Assembly: GCA_001788835.1 (NCBI GenBank)
Contig: MFXK01000013.1
Location: forward strand, 18,922 to 82,921
Reading direction: 5' to 3'
DNA length: 64,000 nucleotides
Origin: Candidatus Peregrinibacteria bacterium RIFOXYB2_FULL_33_20
GTDB lineage: Bacteria; Patescibacteriota; Gracilibacteria; UBA1369; GWF2-33-10
Under the pieces are notes generated by a model. The model was given only the letters and a program-made list of their open reading frames with translations, did not search any database and was not told the DNA's origin. This document shows positions 17,684 to 26,027 of this stretch, piece after piece (position 1 is the stretch's first letter; every line of letters starts with the position of its first letter). The position numbers were made by a program, and so were the translations under genes.

Positions 17684-18697
17684 ATGAATGAGTTACCCCA
17701 GGAGCTAGGAGAAATTAATGAAGCAATGTTAAGGCAGGCTCTATTAATACAATTACAACGGTCTGGATTAAGTATTGAAAATTTAATTGGACTTTCAAAG
17801 GCAGAGAGGGGCGGTAGGTCTGATAAGAATAAACAGTTGGCATTGGTAAGCAGTTTTGTTAGAGAAGCTTTGGCGATACGATTGGAAGAAGAAACTGTCG
17901 GGCATTCACTTATGCCTGATGAATTTGGTAGATTTTTTGCGGATCAAATATCGGTTAAATCTAAAACGCCTGATGAAGCTAGTTTAAGGGAGAAAGTATG
18001 GCGGTTGTTGTGGGATGAGTATGTAAGAGAATTTAAAGGTGAGCAAAAAAAACTACATTTCCAGAAAGTATTAAATGACCTATTAACCATAAAAGATGAA
18101 AATGCTTTTTTAATTAATCTTTGCACTTTGATCAATTTTTTTCCTAATATGGCCGCCTTAGAAATTGAACATTTCATTGTAGATTTATATGAGAATCAGC
18201 GACAAGAAAGGTTGCCCGCTTTTGTTACACGAAGAATTGAGGCTTTGAAAACAGAAGATGAAGAGGAGGGATTGCAATTAATGGCTGCTGTTAATCAATT
18301 TGTTATAGATTTAATAGGATCCAGTGGCTTTGAGATTGTACAGCAGTTAGAACATGATTCGAAAAATATGGTAGTGAAGGAATTGCGTGATACTATTTTG
18401 AAATCTTCTGATGCTAAACGAAAAAAATTTATTCGTGATATGAAAAGGCCTGGAGCAGTTTCTTTAAAAAGGGGGAATGTAGTTTTTGATGGACAGGCGT
18501 TAAAAGAGCTTATTGGTTTTTTGATTAAATATTCGGATAATGATAAAGCTCAGGTACAGGTGTATGGACATAATATTACTGTCGGAGAACTTGTCAGGAT
18601 TGTGTCTTCTGCTATTTTGAAATTTGAGACAAAACCCAAAATTGCTAATGAGAATGTTGATATTCAATTTGTAGTAGAAGCGGTGAAAGGGTTGTAG
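17684..18697 (+). CDS. Hypothetical protein, 337 aa
   Basis: I do not recognise this protein. It is predicted soluble, largely helical and charged (ELGEINEAMLRQALLIQLQRSGLSIENLIGLSK at the N-terminus). It has no signal peptide, membrane segment or catalytic motif I can name. The N-terminal 35 residues could form a helix-turn-helix-like unit, but the pattern is weak. It has a strong promoter and is followed by another orphan gene with its own promoter. Confidence 0.65.
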   Translation: MNELPQELGEINEAMLRQALLIQLQRSGLSIENLIGLSKAERGGRSDKNKQLALVSSFVREALAIRLEEETVGHSLMPDEFGRFFADQISVKSKTPDEASLREKVWRLLWDEYVREFKGEQKKLHFQKVLNDLLTIKDENAFLINLCTLINFFPNMAALEIEHFIVDLYENQRQERLPAFVTRRIEALKTEDEEEGLQLMAAVNQFVIDLIGSSGFEIVQQLEHDSKNMVVKELRDTILKSSDAKRKKFIRDMKRPGAVSLKRGNVVFDGQALKELIGFLIKYSDNDKAQVQVYGHNITVGELVRIVSSAILKFETKPKIANENVDIQFVVEAVKGL

Positions 18698-18761
18698 GTT
18701 GTAAATATAAACTATCTTCGCAAAAATGGCAGTTCTTGATTTAATTATTTAGTCATGAATA

Positions 18762-18770
18762 TGATATAAT
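18762..18770 (+). promoter_or_regulatory. Extended -10 promoter of the 289-aa orphan gene
   Basis: TGATATAAT matches the extended -10 consensus TGnTATAAT. No clear -35 is seen, as is usual for extended -10 promoters. The ATG is at 18791. Confidence 0.5.
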
Positions 18771-18790
18771 ATGATAATTATAATATTTTT

Positions 18791-19660
18791 ATGAGTTTAG
18801 ATCAAAAATCTTTAAATAAAATAATTAGGACACATACCGGTAATCATGACGCAATTAGAGCGGAAGTTTTAGCTTGTGCATTAAGAACATCTGAATTATT
18901 GCCTTTATTTGGAAGATTGAGATCTTATTTTGATGTTACGGAATTAAGGGAGAAAGTAAAATTTATTATGGAAAATGAAGAGCCAGGAGCATGGTTAAAA
19001 GATGTTTCACAAGCAAGAGTATTAATCCCTGATGAAGAATTAAGAGAGCGATTAATCTCTATACATAAAAGTTCTCCTTGGTCTTTTTATATTTATTCAA
19101 AGTATTTTTTTGATTTATTTCCTAATGAATTTTTTAAAAATTTACTTAGGTCGGGTCGAAATTTTTTATTAGATGACTCATTAAGGCCAATATTTCAATT
19201 ATATAATTCTGCTTATGGATTAGAATCTTTTCCACCAGACTTGAAAGAATTAATAGAGAATATGATTGAAGATACTACTTTAGCACAAGTTCGTATTGTA
19301 GAGCCTGGAGATCCTGGGTTTGGTTGTGGTGGTATGGATAGAAATTTTTATGAAGCTGTAAATAGAAGAGAAGGGGTATGTGTGATTAATGGGCAATTAA
19401 TTGCTAAGCGTTTTCATGTAAAAGGCGAAGAAAAAGCTAAAAAAGTAACTTATGTATCAAAGAATACAGTTCGAACAAAAGATGGCTGTGTTTTATGGAA
19501 AAATTTTGTGTATGCACCTTCAGAGGGTCAGCATCAAGTAGTAATAGATGCTATAACTAGAGGTGACATGGATATACAACTTGATGATGTATCACTTAAA
19601 CCTATTCGACCGACAATTGGACTTGATACTCAACGTTTATTTGATATTCTTAAAAAATAA
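18791..19660 (+). CDS. Hypothetical protein, 289 aa
   Basis: I do not recognise this family. The N-terminal 170 residues are helical and may be a small repeat solenoid. The C-terminal part is beta-like with a Gly/Cys stretch (DPGFGCGGMDRNFYEAV) followed by VCVINGQLIAKRFHVKGEE, which gives the impression of a small enzymatic or ligand-binding domain. No signal peptide. It precedes the RelE-like toxin gene by 44 bp, but it does not look like an antitoxin, being large and lacking a DNA-binding motif. Confidence 0.6.
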   Translation: MSLDQKSLNKIIRTHTGNHDAIRAEVLACALRTSELLPLFGRLRSYFDVTELREKVKFIMENEEPGAWLKDVSQARVLIPDEELRERLISIHKSSPWSFYIYSKYFFDLFPNEFFKNLLRSGRNFLLDDSLRPIFQLYNSAYGLESFPPDLKELIENMIEDTTLAQVRIVEPGDPGFGCGGMDRNFYEAVNRREGVCVINGQLIAKRFHVKGEEKAKKVTYVSKNTVRTKDGCVLWKNFVYAPSEGQHQVVIDAITRGDMDIQLDDVSLKPIRPTIGLDTQRLFDILKK

Positions 19661-19704
19661 TAAAATTGATTATTCTGTTAAATCATTAAAAGATCTTATA
19701 TAAA

Positions 19705-19968
19705 ATGATTACAGTTATTTATCATAAAGATTTTATTAAGCATTTTAAGAAATTGCCAAAAAATATTCAATGCAAAGCGGTACACCTTGAAGATTTATTT
19801 CGAGATAATCCTTTTCATCCAAGTTTGTATACAAAAGGATTGGCGGGTCCATTAAAAAGATTATTTTTATTTAGAATCACAAGAGAATATCGTATTATCT
19901 TTACTTTTAGTTCTCAAAATGAAGTGTTGTTTCTTGATTTAGCACATAGAAAGGATATTTATAGGTAG
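19705..19968 (+). CDS. RelE/ParE-superfamily toxin
   Basis: The 87-aa protein has the RelE/YafQ fold pattern: an N-terminal strand and helix (ITVIYHKDFIKHFKKLPKNIQ), LEDLFRDNPFHPSLYTKGL, then LKRLFLFRITREYRIIFTF and a final strand with His (VLFLDLAHRKDIYR). RelE-type toxins cleave mRNA on the ribosome and YafQ-type ones use a C-terminal His such as the one here. No antitoxin gene of the usual small size is adjacent on either side, so it is either an orphan toxin or paired with an unrecognised partner. Confidence 0.8.
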   Translation: MITVIYHKDFIKHFKKLPKNIQCKAVHLEDLFRDNPFHPSLYTKGLAGPLKRLFLFRITREYRIIFTFSSQNEVLFLDLAHRKDIYR

Positions 19969-19985
19969 TGAACTTCATTAAAATC

Positions 19986-20046
19986 TTGCTTTATGAGCAA
20001 AAGTTTTGTATAATTTAAATAAGTTTCGTGTATAGACGAAACTTAT
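19986..20046 (+). promoter_or_regulatory. Promoter and leader hairpin of the DUF4143 ATPase gene
   Basis: TTGCTT (19986-19991), 17 bp and TATAAT (20009-20014). Just downstream is a perfect 11-bp inverted repeat, ATAAGTTTCGT-GTATAG-ACGAAACTTAT (20019-20046), spanning the likely transcription start and leader. It may be an operator or an RNA hairpin that limits expression. Confidence 0.65.
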
Positions 20047-20067
20047 CAATTAATTATACTTTATTTC

Positions 20068-21276
20068 ATGCATGTACGAACAAAATATGTTGAAAAAATC
20101 ACACCTTATATAAATAAACCTGTTATTAAGGTTATTACTGGTATGAGAAGGGTTGGTAAAAGTGTTTTTTTGAAACAGATAATGGATTTTTTAAAAACAA
20201 AGAAAGTTAATAAAAGAAATATCCTTTATATTAATAAAGAATCTTTGGATTTTGATTTTATCAAAGATTATCATGATTTGAATTCTTTTGTAAAAAAAGA
20301 ATTTGTTAAGGTAAGTGGTAAAAAATATTTATTTATTGATGAAGTGCAGGAAATAAAATTTTGGGAAAAAGCTGTTATTTCTTTTTTTACAGAAAAAAAT
20401 ATTGATATTTATATTACAGGTTCAAATGCTCACCTCTTGTCGTCTGAACTTGCAACTTATATCTCTGGAAGATACGTTGAATTGCAAATTTTTCCATTAA
20501 GTTTTGAAGAGTTTTTGGAATTTAGATCTGATAAAAAAAATACTATAGATGATGAATTTGCTAATTTCGTAAAGTATGGAGGATTGCCTGTAATACATGA
20601 ATTTGAATTAAAAGAAGATGTTATTTATCCATATGTGTTTGCTATATATAATACAATTTTAATGAAAGATGTGATTTTGAAATATGAAATAAGAAATCCG
20701 CAATTGCTTGAAAATATTACAAAATTTGTTTTTGATAATATTGGGAATGTGTTTTCGGCAAAAAAAATATCAGATTATCTTAAATCGCAAAAAATCAAGG
20801 TGGGGGTTGATACAATTCAGGATTATCTTATGTATTTAACGTCTACTTATATGATTAGTAAAGTTTCTCGCTATAATATTAAAGGTAAAAAAAATCTTGA
20901 GATTAATGAAAAATATTTTCTTGGTGATATTGGGATTAGGCATGCTTTGATTGGATATAGAGATTCTGATATAGCTGGGATTTTGGAGAATATTGTTTTT
21001 CTTGAGTTAAAAAGAAGAGGGTATAAAGTCTCAGTTGGTAAAATATATGATCTTGAAGTTGATTTTATAGCTGAGAAAGAACATGAAAAAATATACGTTC
21101 AGGTAAGTTATTTATTGTCTTCAAAGGAAACTATTGAAAGAGAATTTAATTCTTTGAGAAAAATTAAAGATAATTATCCAAAATATGTATTAACAATGGA
21201 TAAAATATTTGGAGAGGATTTTGATGGAATAAAAAGAATTAATATTATTGATTTTTTGTTAGCAAAAAATAATTAA
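20068..21276 (+). CDS. AAA-type ATPase with C-terminal DUF4143
   Basis: This 402-aa protein has a Walker A motif GMRRVGKS near residues 25-32, Walker B in KYLFIDEVQEI near 92, and a sensor-like YITGSNAHLLS. This is the start typical of the AAA_14/DUF4143 ATPases. The C-terminal half fits DUF4143 with an endonuclease-like end (ILENIVFLELKRRGYKVSVGKIYDLEVDFIAEKE), a restriction-like fold pattern seen in this family. Such proteins are common in prokaryotes, often multicopy, and their role is unknown. It has its own promoter with a leader hairpin. Confidence 0.88.
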   Translation: MHVRTKYVEKITPYINKPVIKVITGMRRVGKSVFLKQIMDFLKTKKVNKRNILYINKESLDFDFIKDYHDLNSFVKKEFVKVSGKKYLFIDEVQEIKFWEKAVISFFTEKNIDIYITGSNAHLLSSELATYISGRYVELQIFPLSFEEFLEFRSDKKNTIDDEFANFVKYGGLPVIHEFELKEDVIYPYVFAIYNTILMKDVILKYEIRNPQLLENITKFVFDNIGNVFSAKKISDYLKSQKIKVGVDTIQDYLMYLTSTYMISKVSRYNIKGKKNLEINEKYFLGDIGIRHALIGYRDSDIAGILENIVFLELKRRGYKVSVGKIYDLEVDFIAEKEHEKIYVQVSYLLSSKETIEREFNSLRKIKDNYPKYVLTMDKIFGEDFDGIKRINIIDFLLAKNN

Positions 21277-21356
21277 AATTTATTATAATTTTAAATTTTT
21301 TTATTAAATTTAGCTTGTAAAGCGGAGTTTTTATATATATAATTTTGGCGAAAAAT

Positions 21357-21406
21357 AACTCACCCCAGCCCTCTCTTAAAAAAGAGGGAGGAGGATTTTG
21401 GACGGG
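21357..21406. repeat. Intergenic palindrome before the Ddl-like gene
   Basis: AACTCACCCCAGCCCTCTCTT is followed by AAGAGGGAGGAGG; CCCTCT and AGAGGG form a hairpin. The leading word AACTCACCCCA also begins the repeat in the zinc-ribbon gene (near 1038). It lies in the leader of the gene at 21425. Confidence 0.5.
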
Positions 21407-21424
21407 GTACAATAACAATTTTTT

Positions 21425-23941
21425 ATGCAAAAAAAACTTAAAATTGCGTTGTTGTGTGGTGGGCCTTCTTTGGAGAGAGGAATTTCTTTGAATTCAGCGA
21501 GAAGTGTTTGTGATCATTTGAATGGAGATGACATTGAAGTTTTACCGATTTATTTTGATCATTTTAAAAATGCTTATGAGATTTCTAGAGCACAGCTTTA
21601 TTCTAACACTCCATCAGATTTTGATTTTAAGCTGAAATCAGAAGCTAAGCCTTTGTCTAAAATTGGTTTGAAAGATTTTCTTAAATCGGTTGATATGGCT
21701 TTCCCTGTGATGCATGGTAAGTTTGGTGAGGATGGAGGGATACAGAGAATTTTGGAAAAATATCAAGTTCCATATATAGGTTCTGATTATAATGCGTGCA
21801 GAAAATGTTTTGATAAGCACTTAGCAAATGAATTTATTAAAGAAAATGGCTTTTTTACTGTTCCATCTATAGTTTTGAAATCTCATTTGAATGATCATAA
21901 GAAATTATTGAATAATTTTTTTATTCAGAATAACTTGAAACGTGCTGTAGTGAAACCTTCAAGCGGGGGATCGAGTATTGCAGTTTTTTCTGTTTCAAAT
22001 GCAAAAGAGGCTTATGAAAAAGCTAAATTTATTTTTAATAAAAAAATAGATACGAATGTTGTTGTTGAACCTTTTTGTGAAGGTAAGGAATTTACAGTTA
22101 TCATTTTGCAAAATCGTTTTAGTCTTCCTGTTGCAATTATGCCAACAGAAATGGAAATGGATTACAGAGATCATCAGATTTTTGATTATCGGAAAAAATA
22201 TTTGGCAACCAATCAGGTTAAATATCATTGTCCTCCTAGATTTGATAATGATGTTATTGAAAAAATCCAGATTCAGGCTGAACAGCTTTTTAAACTTTTT
22301 GGAATGCGTGATTTTGCAAGATTTGATGGATGGCTTTTAAATGACGGTAATATCTGGTTTTCGGATTTTAATCCTGTCAGCGGAATGGAACAAAACAGTT
22401 TTCTTTTTCAACAAAGTAGTCAAATAGGAATGAGTCATAGGGATTTGCTGAGGTGGGTGGTTGAGAGTGCTGGGAGAAGGGAGGGGATAGAATATGGAAT
22501 ATGGAATGGAGGAAAGTGTGAAGGTGTGAAGAAGGGGAAGAAAGGATGTAAGTTAGAAGTGAGTAATCAGAAGTCAGTTCGAACCGATTACTATTCCCAA
22601 CCCACAGCTTACAGCCCACAGCCCATAGCCCACAGCTTACAGCTCATCCCTGTCAACGTCCTTTTTGGTGGTTCGACTGCTGAGCGTCAGGTTTCTTTGA
22701 TGAGTGGAACGAATGTTTGGTTAAAGCTTCGAAAATCGAAAAAATATGAGCCGCATCCTTTTATTTTGGACAAGGAAAATAATGTCTGGACTTTGCCGTA
22801 TCGTTTTACTTTGAATCACACTGTTGAAGAGATTTTGGAAACTTGTGAGAAAGCAAAAGAATCTAAAGCAAGATTGTATGTTTTGAAAAAAAGAGTTATT
22901 GAAAAACTTTTTCCATTAGCAAATCAAATTACTGAAGAAATTGGAATGCCTGAAAAAATGTCTTTGGATGAATTTATAAAAAAATCTAATTTAGTTTTTA
23001 TAGCACTGCATGGTGGGATAGGGGAGGATGGCACTTTGCAAAAACTTTTAGATCAAAAAAAAGTAAAATACAATGGTTCAGGTGTTTTGGCGTCTCAGAT
23101 TTGTATGGATAAATTTGAAACTTCTGAGCGTTTGAAATTACTTGAGAAAGATGGAATTTTTACTGCGAAAAAAGTTTTGGCTGATTTAGCTAAATTTAAA
23201 AATTTTTCCAAAAAAGATTTTGAAATTTATTGGAGATTTTTGCATAAGAATTTAGGATCTCAAACTGTAATTGTGAAACCTAGAGATGATGGTTGCAGTG
23301 CTGGAATTGTGAGACTTTTTAAAGCCTCAGATTTAGAAAAATATATTGAGGCGGCATTGAAAGGCACTAAATTTATTAAACCCGGTGTTTTTACAGAACA
23401 ACATGGAATAATTGAAATGCCTTTGGTGCAAATGAAGCATTTGATGTTTGAAGAGTTTATTGAAACAGATAGGCCAAGAATTATAAAAAATAAAATTAAA
23501 TGGGGGCATAAAACAGGATGGATTGAGGTTACAGTTGGAGTTTTGGGCAAAGGAAAAAATATAAAAGCACTAAATCCAAGTTTAACTGTTGCTGAAGGAA
23601 ATGTTTTAAGTTTGGAAGAGAAATTTCAAGGTGGAACTGGTGTGAATATTACGCCTCCGCCTCAACCATTTGTCAGTAAAAAAGCCATAGATTTAGCCAA
23701 AATTAGAATTGAAAAAGTAGCTCAATCTTTGAACATTTCAGGTTACGCAAGAATTGATGCCTTCATGCACATCAAAACAGGTGAATTGATAATTATTGAG
23801 GTTAATACTTTGCCAGGGCTAACACCATCAACCGTAATTTATCATCAAGCTTTAGCAGAAAATCCTCCGATGTATCCAACAGAGTTTTTGGAGAGGATTA
23901 TTGATCTCTCCAGGTTTTGGCAGGGTAATTTGGCCTTTTGA
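21425..23941 (+). CDS. Tandem D-alanine-D-alanine ligase-like protein (two ATP-grasp units)
   Basis: Ddl joins two D-Ala residues for peptidoglycan. This 838-aa protein has two Ddl-like units; a normal Ddl has 300-370 aa. Unit 1 (residues 1-350): LLCGGPSLERGISLNSARSV, FPVMHGKFGEDGGIQ, VVKPSSGGSSIAVF, ending DFNPVSGMEQNS, where a normal Ddl has EVNTLPGMT. Unit 2 (410-838): VLFGGSTAERQVSLMSG, IALHGGIGEDGTLQ, VKPRDDGCSAGIV, and a canonical IEVNTLPGLTPST end. The joining segment (about 355-408) is translated from a dispersed repeat. Unit 2 looks competent. Unit 1 has an altered metal/substrate loop and may be a different ATP-grasp ligase or regulatory. Which ligase product is made is not readable here. 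Confidence 0.88.
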   Translation: MQKKLKIALLCGGPSLERGISLNSARSVCDHLNGDDIEVLPIYFDHFKNAYEISRAQLYSNTPSDFDFKLKSEAKPLSKIGLKDFLKSVDMAFPVMHGKFGEDGGIQRILEKYQVPYIGSDYNACRKCFDKHLANEFIKENGFFTVPSIVLKSHLNDHKKLLNNFFIQNNLKRAVVKPSSGGSSIAVFSVSNAKEAYEKAKFIFNKKIDTNVVVEPFCEGKEFTVIILQNRFSLPVAIMPTEMEMDYRDHQIFDYRKKYLATNQVKYHCPPRFDNDVIEKIQIQAEQLFKLFGMRDFARFDGWLLNDGNIWFSDFNPVSGMEQNSFLFQQSSQIGMSHRDLLRWVVESAGRREGIEYGIWNGGKCEGVKKGKKGCKLEVSNQKSVRTDYYSQPTAYSPQPIAHSLQLIPVNVLFGGSTAERQVSLMSGTNVWLKLRKSKKYEPHPFILDKENNVWTLPYRFTLNHTVEEILETCEKAKESKARLYVLKKRVIEKLFPLANQITEEIGMPEKMSLDEFIKKSNLVFIALHGGIGEDGTLQKLLDQKKVKYNGSGVLASQICMDKFETSERLKLLEKDGIFTAKKVLADLAKFKNFSKKDFEIYWRFLHKNLGSQTVIVKPRDDGCSAGIVRLFKASDLEKYIEAALKGTKFIKPGVFTEQHGIIEMPLVQMKHLMFEEFIETDRPRIIKNKIKWGHKTGWIEVTVGVLGKGKNIKALNPSLTVAEGNVLSLEEKFQGGTGVNITPPPQPFVSKKAIDLAKIRIEKVAQSLNISGYARIDAFMHIKTGELIIIEVNTLPGLTPSTVIYHQALAENPPMYPTEFLERIIDLSRFWQGNLAF
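22480..22650. repeat. GTGTGAAGG/CAGTTCGAAC repeat, copy 3, forming the Ddl linker
   Basis: GTGTGAAGGTGTGAAG, AAAGGATGTAAG, GTGAGTAATCAGAAGTCAG and TTCGAACCGATTAC repeat the modules of the copies at 9866 and 14293 in the same order. A run of CCACAGCTTACAGCCCACAG words follows. In the Ddl-like gene it is read in frame as SNQKSVRTDYYSQPTAYSPQ, nearly the same peptide as the false N-terminus of folA (SNQKSVQTDYSLP). Confidence 0.8.
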
Positions 23942-23948
23942 GGTGGTT

Positions 23949-25205
23949 TTAGATTTTTCCCAGCATGCTTTCCACCCATTGGGTTTTTTCTGAATCTTGA
24001 AGTTGCTGAGCAAGGTCACGAAGTTTGAGATAGGTTGATTTTTTGGTTTTAGCCTGATCAAGAGTTTGAATATCTTTGACCTGTTGATAGAATTTGAAAA
24101 AGTCTTTTTGCAGGCAGGCTCTGACCATCTCGTGTTTGCCAAGTTTTTTATAAATTTTGATAGCCTCTTTGGTGTTGTCTTTTTGATAATAATCATTTGC
24201 TTCGCTTAAGCTAACATTGGATTTTAAGTCAATGTCTCCGTGCAACGCAGCATAATAATGGGCTTTTTTGAAATTTTTATTATTTAAATAATAAATGGCA
24301 GCATTATAGTAAGTTTTGAGTAATAAATTCCGATCAGAAGTTTGTTTTATGAAAAATATCGCGCTTTCGAAATTATTTTCACGCATTGAGGTAATAGCCA
24401 AGTTTTTGTAGGCAATTTCGAGATTTTTGGCCACTAGTTCTTTGTTAGAACTGATTTTGTAAGCTAGTTGGGAGATTTTTAATACTATTTTTGGCGAAAT
24501 CTCTGTTTGTGTTTCCCGGGAATCGCTGATATCTAAAAGGTTGGTGGAAATTAATTCGGTGATGCTTAAAACCTGATTATCTTTTTGATAATTGGCAAAA
24601 TGTCCACTGGTAGCTTCGATATCCAGGTTTTCAAAATGAAGGCAGACATGCTCAGGTAAAATTTTAATTTTCAGATCAGTGATCGGGTATTTGAGAGCAT
24701 AAAAATAGGCATAAAGCGTGGTAATTTGGTTACAATCGCCGATCAGCTTTTCTTTGGTTGGATCGTTGATGAGATGTCCGAAACTAGTTGATTCTTGATA
24801 AATAAATCTTTTGCCTGGTTCAAGATAACGCATAATCTGCCACAGATAATTAATCTCTTTTTCTTTGTAAACGGGAAAGGACAAATTATTTTGTTTCAGT
24901 TCTTCCATGATGATCGGGTTGAATTTTGTCGTATCATTTTCAACTTGCTTAAGAAAATCGGCTTTTAGTGCAATTAGATTTGCATAAAGTTTCCGGCGAT
25001 GTCTTTTCTTGAGATATTTATAACCCCGTGATTTCCATTCCAAATAGATATTAAGTATTGCCAAATCTTTTTGCATTAGGCTGGTGAGTTGTTTTTCCAC
25101 TACATCGGCATAGCTATTTTTTTTGAGTTGACGTAAAAACTTTTTAATTTCTTTTTCAAAAGGATGAGCGTAGAAAAAAGATATGATAAAATTAATAAAA
25201 TTCAT
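23949..25205 (-). CDS. Transglutaminase-like (SirB1-like) protein with TPR repeats
   Basis: A 418-aa protein of unknown role. A central segment has the order expected for a transglutaminase-like Cys-His-Asp/Glu fold: IGDCNQITTLYAYFYALKYP (Cys near 153), LPEHVCLHFENLDIEAT (His near 189, Asp/Glu near 197). This is the arrangement of SirB1-type proteins. The C-terminal 170 residues look like TPR helices (NNFESAIFFIKQ, NKNFKKAHYYAALHGD, DNTKEAIKIYKKLGKHEM). The N-terminus is basic and helical, with one short hydrophobic stretch. It may be a peptidase-like or inactive scaffold protein; this is inference from motif order. It is divergent from lepB and ends 7 bp from the Ddl-like gene. Confidence 0.65.
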   Translation of the reverse strand: MNFINFIISFFYAHPFEKEIKKFLRQLKKNSYADVVEKQLTSLMQKDLAILNIYLEWKSRGYKYLKKRHRRKLYANLIALKADFLKQVENDTTKFNPIIMEELKQNNLSFPVYKEKEINYLWQIMRYLEPGKRFIYQESTSFGHLINDPTKEKLIGDCNQITTLYAYFYALKYPITDLKIKILPEHVCLHFENLDIEATSGHFANYQKDNQVLSITELISTNLLDISDSRETQTEISPKIVLKISQLAYKISSNKELVAKNLEIAYKNLAITSMRENNFESAIFFIKQTSDRNLLLKTYYNAAIYYLNNKNFKKAHYYAALHGDIDLKSNVSLSEANDYYQKDNTKEAIKIYKKLGKHEMVRACLQKDFFKFYQQVKDIQTLDQAKTKKSTYLKLRDLAQQLQDSEKTQWVESMLGKI

Positions 25206-25393
25206 AAAGTTTTAATTCGTTTGTTGATTACACCGATATTATATCATTAAATAATAATGTTTTAAATTAAATACCTTGGGTTTTTGTGATTCGTGATCAT
25301 GAATTTTTGACTTTTCTTGCACAAATTAATTTATCTGTTAATCTGAAATGTGCCTGGTAAGGAAAGATCGTTTTATAGTATTTTTTAATATTT

Positions 25394-26017
25394 ATGTCAA
25401 TTTTTTTTAACCAAAAAGTTAAGGATAATATAAAAGATACCTTGAAAGATTTAGCTTTTATTATTATCTTGGTTGTTTTAATCAGGACGTTTATTGTTAG
25501 TCCTTATGAAGTAAGCGGACCTTCGATGTGTCCAACTTTGAATTTTGATAATGGAATTTGTAATCACGCGGAAGGTGAATATTTAATTGTTAATAAATTT
25601 TGGTATGATTTTAGTGAACCGCAAAGAGGAGATATTGTCGTTTTTAAAAGGCCAGGCGGGACAGAAAGTTTTATTAAGCGTATTATTGGCTTGCCTGGAG
25701 ATATAGTTATTTTGAAAGATGGCTTTGTTTACTTGCAGAATCAGAGTAATCCGACTCCGATTAAACTTGATGAGAGTCAATATCTAAGTAGAGAAAATTT
25801 AGGACACACTATGCCTTTTCGAAATGCGACAACATTCACGGTACCGGAAAATTCATACTTTATGATGGGGGATAACCGAATTGAAAGCTTGGATAGCCGT
25901 GCTAGTTTTACTGAATTTGCGGAGAGTAAAGGAGCTACTCCATATGTACCTAAAGAAAATTTTGCTGGTAAAGCCTGGATAGTTCTTTGGCCATTGGGGA
26001 ATTTTGGGGTTTTATAA
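25394..26017 (+). CDS. lepB: Signal peptidase I
   Basis: Cleaves signal peptides from exported proteins at the outer face of the membrane. This 207-aa protein has one membrane segment (LAFIIILVVLIRTFIV, residues 20-35). The catalytic Ser is at 44 in SGPSMCPTL, and the general-base Lys is near 95 in SFIKRIIGLPGD. The conserved MGDNRIESLDSR lies near 158. A short length like this is typical of low-GC bacteria. dnaE follows after only 10 bp, so the two are almost certainly co-transcribed. Substrates in this window would include the SLH protease and the 2293-aa surface protein. Confidence 0.96.
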   Translation: MSIFFNQKVKDNIKDTLKDLAFIIILVVLIRTFIVSPYEVSGPSMCPTLNFDNGICNHAEGEYLIVNKFWYDFSEPQRGDIVVFKRPGGTESFIKRIIGLPGDIVILKDGFVYLQNQSNPTPIKLDESQYLSRENLGHTMPFRNATTFTVPENSYFMMGDNRIESLDSRASFTEFAESKGATPYVPKENFAGKAWIVLWPLGNFGVL

Positions 26018-26027
26018 ACTTTTATAA

